From assembly GCA_949152475.1 (NCBI GenBank), contig OX424555.1:98489515-98553514 (forward strand): 64,000 nt of DNA. Direction: 5' to 3'. The translations under genes were made by a program, and so were the position numbers. The notes beneath the pieces were generated by a model. The model searched no databases. It had not been told where the DNA came from and saw nothing but the letters and a program-made list of their open reading frames with translations. Origin of the DNA: Terebella lapidaria. Taxonomy: Eukaryota; Annelida; Polychaeta; Terebellida; Terebellidae. Positions 10,616-22,722 of this stretch are shown here, one piece after another; the first letter of the stretch is position 1, and each line of letters begins with the position of its first letter.

Positions 10616-13600
10616 TGTATGTGGTATGTCTTCGGAATTAGATTGCGAGTATTAAGATACCGATTTGGTTTTGGTCTCTTGTGAAAAAAAATGTTTTATA
10701 TCTTTCAACATCAGATTTATATATGGTTGTCACACTGACTGATTTCTATGACCTATTCACGTATGTGGGAAGTTTGAACTTGATAAGCTTCTGACAGAAT
10801 ACCATTTTATTCTAATCGTATATAAAAGCAAAAATTGTTCACACATCGACTAATAATGTAATCGATTCCATGAATACGTCTATACAGACTGTATGTATGC
10901 ATACATGAATACATCTACTAGTATATAGGCATGAATACATCTATACATCTATAACAGTCTGTATGCATAGCACTGGTACTTTATGTTTTTTTTTTTCATT
11001 TTACTTGTGTTGATCTTTTACATACATAGACATCATATATGTATACCATGTAACTGATTGTTTGAAATAAAGTTTTTACACTACTACTATACAGTGGAAA
11101 CAAATCTCCACTAGAAGCTGCCCTGTTTGAATCACGCAGATATATTCAGGGACAAATAAAAATCGAGTTTTCAGAAAAGATTCAAAAGTTTCTAATCGAT
11201 ACGTGTGTGTCTCGACGCTTTCTTAACGCCTGAAAAACAGGAAATAATTAGCTATTAGGTACTGTTTATTATGTTGCGCTTTTGATGTAAAAAAAACCCT
11301 GCAACAACAGACTGTTTTGACTGTGTGAGTTGTGTAATGTAACGTTAACTAATTAGGTACTGTTTATTATGTCGCGCTTTTGGTGTAAAATGTAGAAAAA
11401 CCCTGCAACAACAGACTGTTTCACTGTGTAATGTTACGTAAACTAATTGGGGTAAATTTGGCTGGAACTTAATTACAGTTCTGCATAGTGCTATTTCGAG
11501 AGCATCGTGCTCTGACGAATCTGACTAAAGAACTGTTGTTGTTTTTGAATGGGATAACAGTGGGTGTGCATTGTCACAGCGAAATATCCACACACAAAGA
11601 CAGCATGATAACAAATTTCTTGAGGCCTTCCACCTCGATCATTCCGTTTCAATCACCATAATTAGAGGGAAATATTAAAACAACAAACACATTATATAAT
11701 ATACAATACCGATGCATATGAACAAGTTTTTGTGTTCTTGAATGAATGAATGAATGAATATCATCTGTTTATTCACAATCCTCTCTTTCATGTAACTCGA
11801 GAAATGTTTTTTATCAATGAGAAAAAAGTGTAAATCTGGATACAATTGTCAGTGGGAAATCATTAGCCTGGTGAGTAACATGGACTATCTTACCATATAA
11901 GAAAGAGGACCGTGCAATACAATGTAACTTTAAGATTCTTCCAATATGGAGTCTGAATCCAACCACGTAAAATTAGAATTTAATTTAGGTTTCACAATGA
12001 GACATTTTCCAACAATATGAACGGGTTGTTCAGACAAATTGCCCAGTGATCTTATCTCAATTTCCATACTTTAAACTGACCTATCTCAAAAATCGTTTTT
12101 CCCCTTATATTTCAAATCGTAATTGATATATCATGTACTCTGTATAAATCGGATGTTCTTGAGACTTGGCAGAAATCTGGTAATAAAAAACCGCCAGTGT
12201 ATAAAGAGTTTGAAGAGAAATCACTGATCACCTAACAAAGAATTGCAAATACCGGTCAACGTCGTTTCTTCACTGTTAATACACAGAATGAAAATGTAAC
12301 TGAATATGTTTTGACTACTCTAAGTGCATGTGTTGAAATTATTCCAATTGAATTGTCAGAGTTGTTTGCTACAGATCTTGTTGATTCAACAAAGAAGTGT
12401 GAATATTAGGCGCCTGTGATTTTGGAATAAACAAACAAATAAGTGAAGCACTTAAATTTCTGATTAAACCGATACTGGTCATATCCGATCAAGCATGACT
12501 GATTACTGATTACATTTAACAACAACAGCTTGATAGATCTACGTGATGCAACTAATAATGCTACGTAAAAAGGTTGTAAATCTAATCTATTCGTGGAATA
12601 CAGAATCACAGCACCACCCTACAAATTAGCATGTAACTCCCCAGTGCGATATAAGTCAAGTACATGTGGCTCACAAAATTCCGTCAATAAGGAAGAATAG
12701 TCTGTATTTTGTTTACAGTTGAAATAGATGTCATTTGTATGTTCTGTTAATTTTTAAAGTAAGAAAATAATCAGTTTTAAATCCTGGTTCCAGACACTGA
12801 GAAGGATCTCAACACAGACACCAACCCCACCCTGAAACTAACTCTTTGTCAGTATAGTGTAGTGTACAATTTATATTATATTGTATATCAAATTCCAGTA
12901 CATGGCATGTATGCTTTGGTATTGTTGCTGGCTCTGATAACAATACTCCTCGGTATCACAAACTACTGGATTGAAGCTCATAAAAGCACAAACCTCGGTT
13001 CACATTATCTATCAATCTCGCCAACCAAATGAAAAATTAGTTTCATGTTTTTTTGAGAATTATAAATCATCGTTATATACATAAAATATTATTCACCTTG
13101 TTTATACCTTATTTATTCACCTTGTGTGTGTCTTGTTTTTTGTTGAAAATATGTACATGTTCATTTGACGAATAAAAGTCACTCGAAATTATGCATGTAC
13201 TATTTTATTATTTGTGCTAAAATGTGTAATTAATGTAACTGCTTTCCTGATAACCACAACAGTGATTACTAGTAAGTTTTGTCGGTGATTACACAGTATA
13301 CAATGTATTGTAAATCTGTTGATGTTTACATGTCATGCTAGGCATTTCAATGTTGGAAAACATCACCGCCATAGTTCTATTGTGTGCTGAGTGTTTATTG
13401 TGTAGATTTGTTGGAGAATCCGGAAAAATGTCAATCATGCACAGTCTGTTGGATAAAATCCTTTCCTGGTACCAGACACAGAAATAACGTGATGACATGA
13501 ACAGCGCTCCGTAAATTTCAAAGTAAACAACGCCCAGTAGTCTTTCACGTGGGAGATTTAAACCTGATATGATTGTGACAGAATAACTTTCATTCCAATT

Positions 13601-14927
13601 AGACATAAAGCCGATAATGTTTTATGGAGCAAATTATTGTGAATGCATCTATATACAGAAGCTGACAGAAAGCCCAGCCAAAAACCCCACAGTTTGAATC
13701 AAACAAATACAAATCGGAGTGACACGAATGAAAAAGAGTTTCAGACATAAATGTTTCCTCTTTAACTTCTGAACAACAAGAAAACTAGGCACATATCACT
13801 TTCGAAGCAGAATATCAACATTCACAACAGGATGAGCAGACTTGTTTGTATATTCATTTCAAGCTGAGTTTTTCCCAGCATATCATGGAACGAGGATATA
13901 AGCGAATAGCCAGTTCAATTTTACTATATATTGATGATGTCATATCAATGAATAACCCTAAATATCATGGTACCTACATCAGATCTAATAATCAAATTGC
14001 ACAGCTTCCGTGATATTATTAATGAAACCATGTCTCGGTTCATCATCCATGAGTATATGTGTGTGTGCTAGCCAAAGTTTTGGGTCAGGGGATTGTATTG
14101 TCTTGGTGATTTGTTGCCTTTACTTTCACATGATATGTCAATGGAAAAGTGAATCACTGCAGTCACTGGTGTGTACGTGCAATCAATCCTTAAACTGCAA
14201 TTACGTAATCCAGTTGTGGTATTGTCTTATGCTGTTAAAATGCTGCTAAATTTGATTTTTGGCTCTCAATTTCTACTCCATAGTAATAGAACCTACATGA
14301 ATAATTGTTAGATTTAATCAGCACATGTCAGAGGAAAACATGAAGGAGATATTTTTCACGCATGGAAAACACAAACGCACTAGCAATCAACAGAATCCAG
14401 ACATACCTCCCTGCTAAATTGAAAATTATAAAAATAGATAGATGATAGATGTTTATTTTCCAGCACTTACAAGTATAATCAGCATAGCGTTCATCTGTAC
14501 AGTGATAAAGCAATATTCAATAACACAGTGTGAATTATTATCTACATGTAACTACAAGATTAGTTTGAGGGTAAGGCTGAAAGGGCCTCAATAGCCATAT
14601 GGCTGTCTTGCTATAGACCCATGTCGAATTAATTAAAAATAATATGACTAAATTTTGGCAACAAGATGAAAACCCACAGGGAACAAAAAAAAAACATACG
14701 AAACATGGAAAAGTACTACCGCTGTCTCGGGCCACACAGACACACACTCGCAAGGTTTGGCACACCGGGAAGGAGGAACTAGATTTATAACAAATACATG
14801 ACCAAGTTCAGGACTACAAGTACTCTTATCGAATAAAATGAAATTCCAGAACACTATAATTTGGAAGATACTGTACCGGAGAAATTGTGGTTGATACAAT
14901 GTACATGTAACATGGCATGGTATATAT

Positions 14928-17900
14928 TTATACTCCGGCATTACAATCTATGCAATGTTTATTATCACATGTGACATTTTCCAAATATGAAGATAATATT
15001 TCGTTTTTGGAGATATGTTTCAATTGAGATTTCGATGTACGTTCAATGTCCGGCGTCGCCCATTTATTCCAAATGGATGGGTAGGCATGGAGTGGCAGTC
15101 TCTCAGCAAATGCAGATTCACATCTCTAGATATAAAGATTATTTGATTGTCTCGTCAGACGTTCACTCTGTGTTTCCCATTGGTATTTAAAAACTTCATT
15201 GAAGGAGACGGGAAGATTATTATTAATGAACATATGCATAAATATTCTTACCTCATATATATATTGATATTGAAGTTTTAGAACACTAGACATCTTAAAT
15301 AACGGATCAGTATGACTATTATAGGAGGCCTTATGCACTGTCCTAATAGCTCGTTTTTGCAGAGTTGTTAATTGTTTAAGAAATAATTGTTTTGTATTTC
15401 CCCACGCCAGTATACCATAAATCAAATATGGGTGTATCATGCTATAATACAATGTTTTTAAGCTGGATATGTGTAGGAAATGTTTAGCTTGTTTTATTTG
15501 ATATAGAGCTCTAGCTATTTTGTTATTTATGAAATTAATATGATATTTCCAGGTCAAGAATTCATCAATATATAATCCCAAGAACTTTGTGCTTTGTTCA
15601 TTCTGACCAGAACCTATTCTTTCTAGTGGTACATTGTTTATTTCCAATTTGAAATCATCTAAATCACAATTTAACGTGGGTGATCGGATAACAATATATT
15701 TGGTTTTCTTAGCATTGAGAGATAATTTATTTGCACAAAACCAGGTATATAGATTATGGATTTCTTGAGAAGCTTTTGTATATAGATCATCAATATTGGG
15801 TCCAAAGACAAGTAATGATGTATCATCAGCGAAAGATAAAATGTTTGCATCGGTACATTTGACTATGTCATTTACATATATGAGATATAGTAAAGGCCCT
15901 AATATGGAGCCTTGAGGAACTCCACACAATAGTGGCTGTTGCTCAGAAATACAGTTTTCAAAATATACATATTGTTTACGATTTGTTAGGTAATCAGAGA
16001 GCCATTTTAAGGCAATTCCCCTTATCCCATAATAATGAAGCTTGGTTAATAAGATTTGATGATCTATGACATCAAAGGCTTTAGATAGATCGCAAAAAAT
16101 AGACAAATTAAAATTTTTGCTTGGGTTTTCAGAACATTTGCTTAACAACTGTATAATAGGATGTATAGTTGAATGTTTCGGACGAAAACCATATTGATGT
16201 CTATAAAAAAGGTCCTTACTATTGAAAAAAGAAAATATTTTATTAAACATGACCTTTTCAAAGACTTTAGAGAAACAGGGGAGAAGACTGACTGGGCGGT
16301 AATTGTTTAATTTATTTGCCTCTGCACTTTTGTATATTGGGATCACTTTAGCTAATTTTAGTTTTTCTGGAACAGTTCCAGTTGTAAGGGAAGAATTAAC
16401 GATATAAGTTAGTGGTTCAACTATGTGAGTTATCGTTTCTTTCTATATCTTAGCTGATACTTCATCGTGTCCTGAACTAGTTTTGGGCTTAAGTTTTCCT
16501 ACTATATCAAGAATATGAGATTGATCAACTGGTTCGATAAAAATACTATTGGCTGTGGGGCTGGTTAGAAAGGATGAGAAATGACACTCTGTATTCGGAA
16601 CAGCTTCACTTGTTTTCTTACCGATTGTAGAGAAACATAAATTGAACTCATCTGCAATTTCTGATTTATTTGATATTTCTTTATTGTTTATAAGAAATGA
16701 GTTTGGAAATTGAGTTTTGTTGTTCTTTCTGCCCAATACAGATTGTAATATTTTCCAAGTTTGTTTGATATTGTTTTTATTCAGTTCTAGCATTTCATCA
16801 TAGTAGTTCTTTTTCATTTGTCTTTTCAATCTGTTATATAAATTCACATAATTTTTGTAAGCACATATATTTGCTTCAGATGGTGTTTTAAATTTTTTAG
16901 CGAATAATTTATTTTTTCTTTTTCTTGATACAAGAAGGCCATTGGAATACCATGGTTCAATTTTTATATATTTTTTATTTTGTTTCTTTTCCACTAGTGG
17001 GAATGTTTTTCTATAAGATTCTTGGTAAAGTTCTGAAAATTTATTGTAAGCTGTGTTTGTACAGTCTATATTATATATTTCTGAGAAATCTGTGTCTTGG
17101 AGATATTGATTAAACTTGGCTATCTTGGTTGTAGTTATCACTCTTTGAAGTGTCGACGCAGACTTTTTCAATGCAAATTTATGAGGTTCAAGATAAAATA
17201 CACCAAAATGGTCAGCAACATCATTTAATATTATTCCAGATTTAGCATTGTAGTTAGTAGTGTTTGTGTAGATGTGATCGATCAATGTAGCGGAATTCTC
17301 ACTTATTCTAGTGGGTTTAATTATTGTTGGGATGAAACCCCTTGCAAAAATATTGTCAGTATAATTGTTAATTTTTGTATCAGAGTTGTACTTAATTAGG
17401 TCTACATTCATGTCACCCATTATAACACTTTGTTTGTTTTCATTATTTATCTGGTCCATTATATTATGCATAGTTGACATAAATAAGTCAACATCCGCTT
17501 TTGGTTGTGAGTTTGGCCTATAGATTTCTCCTACAATTACACTAGATGAATTTTTATCATTTTTTATTTCGATGAAAATAGATTCAAAAATATGATCCAT
17601 GAAAATACTTAGGTCATCCCTTACTTTATAATTGATATCATCTCGAACAAACATACCTACTCCTCCTCTACAACTGAGCTTTCTATTTTTTGAAATAATA
17701 GGATGATATCCCTCTAAATTGATTCGGCAATCTTTCTCACAGTTAAAGAGTTCACTTATGCCAATGACTTGAAAAGCAAAATTATCAGTATTCAAATCAT
17801 AAAGCAGTTCCCTAAATGATTCCCAATTTGATGAGAGACTGCGACAGTTCAGGTGAAAATATGATGAAGAACTTAAGTTCGCTTCATTTAAAATATGAAA

Positions 17901-18047
17901 GTTTTCTGCATCATGATATTCACAAGATTTCATCATCATCTGATGAGGTAAGTCCTCACTATTGTCTATATCATCATCGGCTTCCCAAATGGAGGAGAAG
18001 TTGTAATTATCATTTGTCCTGACTTGGTCAAATGTAGTGTTAATCAT
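14928..18047 (-). pseudogene. LINE endonuclease-reverse transcriptase ORF with two in-frame stops
   Basis: The frame opens at ATG 18047 (MINTTFDQ) and ends at TAA 14928, about 1039 codons. Residues about 60-290 are an APE-type endonuclease: HLNCRSLSSNWESF, then MGDMNVD, then DHIY and ADHFGVFYL. The RT follows, with IPIYKSAEANKLNNYRPVSL, FCDLSKAFDVIDHQ, GVPQGSILGPLLYL and the catalytic SFADDTSLL near residue 740. A C-terminal region ends CDNKHCIDCNAGV. Two TAG codons interrupt the same frame, at 16443-16445 between EN and RT and at 15126-15128 near the end. Apart from those it is continuous, so the copy is probably young but inactive. Confidence 0.85.
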
Positions 18048-18276
18048 TAATTAGAGTATTAGTCCCCCCCAACCGATGAAGCCAAACAAAGAATGTATAA
18101 ACATGATCACCCGAGACAGACAGCAGCACATAATTTTTTACATATTTCGTAGGAAATGAAATATTCATTTCTTTGCTTACACTTGTATCAGCTCATAGTG
18201 TACTCGCACTACACTTAGAAAACAGGAGATCAAAAATGGTTATTACTCAAGGATTGGCACATAAATACCCTATTCG

Positions 18277-18522
18277 TTGAGCAGGGGATCAGACAGTGAT
18301 GTACTGCACCAGCACCACATCACTGTCAGATGCCTGCCCAACAATTTGCATGACACATAGTCCTCAAGCTTTTGTATTGTCAACACATTATAAACTGTGA
18401 ACTTACTTCAAATTAGTAACACAGTGATATATAAAGATTTGCACATAAGTAACCTACTAGCATCTGTTGAGCAGGGGATCAGACAGTGATGTACTGCACC
18501 AGCACCACATCACTGTCGGATG
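18277..18522 (-). promoter_or_regulatory. LINE 5' repeats with hairpin
   Basis: A block of about 55 bases starting GTTGAGCAGGGGATCAGACA occurs at 18277 and again at 18468, 190-191 bases apart, inside two diverged monomers. Each holds a perfect 11-bp stem: GACAGTGATGT (18292-18302; 18482-18492) pairs with ACATCACTGTC (18317-18327; 18507-18517). Tandem monomers upstream of a LINE ORF often act as its promoter; that role is inference. Confidence 0.55.
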
Positions 18523-18633
18523 CAATATGTTAGGCCTGAATCTGTCGGTTGACGCATAATATGGTCTCTGGGGGTAAGCCAAACAATCTAACAACAAATA
18601 TGTGTATGGTGTTAAACAGCTTCCAACATTTTT

Positions 18634-19434
18634 AGGTTACCGAACCTTTGGTCTGATAACCTATTGGCATGGCGTTGCGTCCGTCCGTCCGGCATTAACA
18701 TTTTTATCTTTAAATTTTACGATCAAATCTTTCTGAAATTTTGCACAAAAATGCCTAAAAATATTTTGAGAAGGAGGTATTTTTTGTTTTTTTACTTTCA
18801 CATTTTCTTCAAAATGGCGGCCGATTTTGTCAAAAAACGCTCTTTTTTGGACTTTGACGGCCATTTTCTCAAAAACTGTCTGATCAGTTTTGAGTTTTTG
18901 GTTTCTGAAGATTCCCCTCATATACCACTGTGATATGTATGAGTTTGGTTGCCCTAGATTCGCCGGTCTCCGTGTGGCGGCCATTTTGAATTTTTGGCAG
19001 GTCGGCGAAAAAAAATTTTCCGCCCCAAATCACATTACCATCCATTTTGGGCCATTTCTAGGGCAAAAATTTTTTTTCACCCTTTGAAAAACATTTTGGA
19101 CTTACATATATGGCACAACTAATGATGACCTTGAATCTGACGCCAGATGACCTTGAGTGCCAAATGTCTGACTCGGAATGTATAAATTGATCTGAGCGGC
19201 CTAAACGATTCCACCCTGATATATCTTTGTAGTATGTACATATAGAATATCAAATGCCTCACACATACATGTAATGGTGACATCGAAGTTCACACGGATG
19301 ACCTTGATTGGTAAATCTCAAGGTCATATGTTCACACTGCGAACCTTGATTGGTAAATCTCAAGGTCTGTTACCTGCCAATGCTGCCATGGCCAAACCAA
19401 AATTGTCCGGTAACCTATCTTAGCCTTTGGGCAA
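18634..19434. mobile_element. AGGTTACC element, short form (copy 1)
   Basis: It begins AGGTTACCGAACCTTTGGTC, which folds as a hairpin with the following TGATAACC. It ends TTGTCCGGTAACCTATCTTAGCCTTTGGGCAAT. A conserved block after the start contains CCGTCCGTCCGG and several ATGGCGGCC motifs. The core has repeated TGACCTTGA or its complement (near 19130, 19153, 19299 and 19320). It encodes nothing convincing. The longer form with the same two end blocks in reverse orientation is at about 31628-33860. Hairpin ends plus variable repeated core recall Helentron-associated elements such as oyster pearl; that is inference. Confidence 0.65.
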
Positions 19435-21074
19435 TTTTTTTTAGTTTGCATCACGATGTTTTAGTTTCTAACAAGATTTTGTGGTGTCCTTCAAGATTTC
19501 TTAGTTTCCTGCAAGATGTTTTTGTTTTCAACAAGATTTTGTAGTGTCCAAGAAATTGTTTCTAGTTTGCACCGACATTTTTATTTTCCAGCAAGATAGT
19601 TTTTATTTCCAACAAAGTTTCCAACAGGATTTATTTGTTTCCAACAAGATTTTGTTTTTGCTTCCAACAAGATCTTCTAGTTTCCAACAAGATTTGTGGT
19701 TTAAGTCAATATTTATTCACAATCACCGAGACATAATCATACTCATAACCACAATCTAAGAGCATAATCATAATCATGATCCTGAACATAACCATGATCA
19801 TAATTATATTCATGATTATGACTATATTTCGGTGATTGTGAAAAAATATCGTCGAAAAAAAACAAAGAAATCTTGTTGGAAACTATTTGATGAGGGCGGT
19901 TAAAATGAGGGCGGTCGTAAGTGACCGTATGTATGTGGTATGTCCTCGGAATTAGATTGCGAGTATTAAGACACCGATTTGGTTTTGGTCTCTTGTGGAA
20001 AAAAATTATTTTATATCTTTCAACATCAGATTTATATATGGCTGTCACACTGACTGATTCCTATGACCTTTTCACGTATGTGGGAAATTTGAACTTGATA
20101 AGCTTCTGACAGAATACCATTTTATTCCAATCGTATATAAAAGCAAAAAATTTTCACACATCGACTGATAATGCAATCGATTCCATGAATACATCTATAT
20201 ACAGGCTGTATGTATGCATACATGAAAATATCTATATAGGCATGAATACATCTATAACAGTCTACATAGCATTGTTACTTTATGTTTTTTTTTTCATTTT
20301 ACTTGTGTTGATTTTTTATACACATGGACATCATATATGTATACCATATAACTGATTGTTTGAAATAAAGTTTTTACTACTACTAATATACAGTGGATAA
20401 AATCTCCACTAGAAGCTACCCAGTTTGAATCACGCAGATATATTCATGGACAAATAAAAATCGAGTTTCTAGAAAAGATTCGAAAGTTTCTAATCGATAC
20501 GTGTGTGTCTCGTGTAGCTTTCTTAACGCCTGAAAAACAGGAAATAATTAGCTAAATTAGGTACTGGTCATTATGTCGCGCTTTTAATGTGAAATGTAAA
20601 AAAAACCCTGCAACAACAAACTGTTTCACTGTGTGAGTTGTGTAATGTAACGTAAACTAATTGGGGGGTAAATTTGGCTGGAACTTAATTACAGTTCTGC
20701 TATTTCGAGAGCATCGTGCTCTGACGAATCTGCCTAAAGAACTCTTCTTGTTCTTGAATGGGATAACAGTGTGTGTGCATTGTCACAGCGAAATGACAAC
20801 ACACAAAGGCAGCATGATAACAAATGTCTTGAGGCCTTCACAACCCTGATCATTTTGTTCCAACGAGCATAATTAGAGGGAAATATTAAAAAAAAAAACC
20901 ATATTATGAAATTAAAAATACCGATATATATGACAGACGACATTGAATGAACAAGTTGATGTGTTCTTGAATGAATGAATGAATGAATGAATGAATGAAT
21001 GAATACCATTTGTATATTCACAAATCCTCTCTTTCATGTAACTCGAAGCATGTTGTGTGTATCAGTCGTATGTA

Positions 21075-21329
21075 TCAGTGAGAAAAAAGTGTAAACCTGC
21101 ATACAATTGTCAGTAGGGAAATCATTAGCCTGGTGAGTAACATGGAATATCTTACCATATAAGAAAGAGGCCCATGCAATACAATGTAACTTTCAGCTTC
21201 TTCCGATATGGAGTTTGAATCCAGCCACATAAAAATATAATTTAATCTAATTTTCACAATGAGACATTTTCCAGCAATATGAACGGGATGCTCAGACGTA
21301 TTGCCAAGTGATCTTATTTCAATTTCCAT
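21075..21329 (-). pseudogene. Recurrent 84-residue minus-strand frame
   Basis: An 84-codon frame starting MEIEIRSLGNTSEHPVHIAG recurs with a few substitutions at 22951-23205, 28086-28340 and (longer) 29918-30199, but is not open in units A and B. No family recognised. It is adjacent to, and on the opposite strand from, the QRIANTGQRR frame. It may be a chance open frame in young copies. Confidence 0.25.
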
Positions 21330-22401
21330 ACTTTATTAAACCAACAAATATCATTTTTCGCATTATATTTCAGAACGTAATTGATATATCATGTACTCTG
21401 TATAAATCGGATGTTCTTGAGACTAGGCAGAAATCTGGTAATAAAAGCGCCAGTGTATAAAGAGTTTGAAGAGAAATCATTGATCACCTAACAAAGAATT
21501 GCAAATGCCGGTTAGCGTCGTTTCTTCACTGTGAATACACAGAATGAAAATGTAACTGAATGTATGTTGACTACTCTAAGTACATGTGTTTCTCATCAAG
21601 CACGTGATGAAATTATTGAATTGAATTGTTGGAGTTGTGTGCTCCAGATCTTGTTGGTTCAACAAAGAAGTGTGAATATTAAGGCGTTTGTGATTTTGGA
21701 ATTAACAAACACATGATTTTCAAACAGGTGACACATATAATTGGTAAACAATAAATGCTTTTGAAGTAAATTAGATTAATGTAACTGCTTTCCAGATATT
21801 CACAGCAGTGACAACTAGTAAAAATGTCATGTTTAAATGTCATGCCTAAGCCTTTCAATGTTGCAAAACGTCACCGCCGTAGTTCTATTGTGTGCTGAGT
21901 GTTTATTGTGTAGATTTGTTGGAAAATCCGGAAAAATGTCAATCATGCACAGTCTGTTGGATAAAATCCTTTCCTGGTACCAGGCACAGAAATAACGTGA
22001 TGACATGAACAGCGCTCGGTAAATGTCAAAGTAAACAACGCCCATTAGTCTTTCATGTGGGAGATTTAAACCTGATATGATTGTGACAGAATAACATTTC
22101 ATTCCAATTAGACATAAAGCAGATAATTTTTTATGCAGCGAATTATTGTGAATGCATCTATATACAGAAGCTGACAGGAAGCCCAGCTGAAAACCCCACA
22201 GTTTGAATCAAACAAATACAAATCAGAGTGACACAAATGAAAATGAGTTTCAAACATAAATGACTAAGTTTCCTCTTTAACTTCTGAAGAACAGGAAAAC
22301 TAGGCACATATCACTTTCGAAGTATAATATCAAGTTTCACAGCATGATGATTAGCAGACTTGTTCGTATATTCATATCAAGCTGAGTTTATATGGCATAT
22401 C

Positions 22402-22722
22402 ATGAAACGAGGATATAAGCGAATAGCCAGGTCAATTGTACTATATATTGATGAAGTCATATCACTGATTAACCCTAAATTTGATGGTACATATATCAGA
22501 GATATCCATGCGAAATTTGAAATAAGTGAAACAACATAACTGATTCTCCAATATCAGCTTCTTATCTGGACATTTACCTTGAAATTGACCATGAAGTCAA
22601 TATATAACAAACGGGATGATTTCGTGATCCCAGCATCACCAGCCTACGGTGTTTACGTGTCCCATTGAATCCGTTGAGCTAGAGCATGTTCATCTCACCA
22701 GGAATTCATAGTCGTAGTATAA
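22402..22722 (+). pseudogene. RT remnant, plus strand (unit C)
   Basis: Translation in mixed plus-strand frames gives MKRGYKRIARSIVLYIDEVI, then DSPISASYLDIYLEIDHE, then KRDDFVIPASPAYGVYVSH and ARACSSHQEFIV. These match the minus-strand RT remnants of units A and B block by block, but several frame changes and internal losses are needed, and the catalytic box reads YIDE. It is an old dead copy in the opposite orientation. Confidence 0.65.

Larger units (their letters stand above)
7916..14431. repeat. Array unit B (left part)
   Basis: Near-identical copy of unit A, cut at 14431 by the LINE at 14432-18522 and resuming at 18523 with CAATATGTTAGGCC. It holds the same RT remnant (8431-9213, minus), foldback element (10136-10615), short frame (12236-12409) and RT scrap (13885-13987). 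It starts inside the right end of the TACGGTGGC MITE. Confidence 0.85.
14432..18522 (-). mobile_element. CR1/Jockey-like LINE, nearly full length
   Basis: Units A and C read through AATTATAACAATATGTTAGG, whereas unit B is split there by these 4.1 kb. The minus strand carries 5' repeats, one long endonuclease-RT frame and a 3' end made of short CATCTAT-like repeats. I see no clear target duplication. No separate ORF1 is visible between the 5' repeats and the long frame. The LINE postdates unit B and is not in the other copies. Clade is by eye: the RT signatures fit the CR1/L2/Jockey group. Confidence 0.85.
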
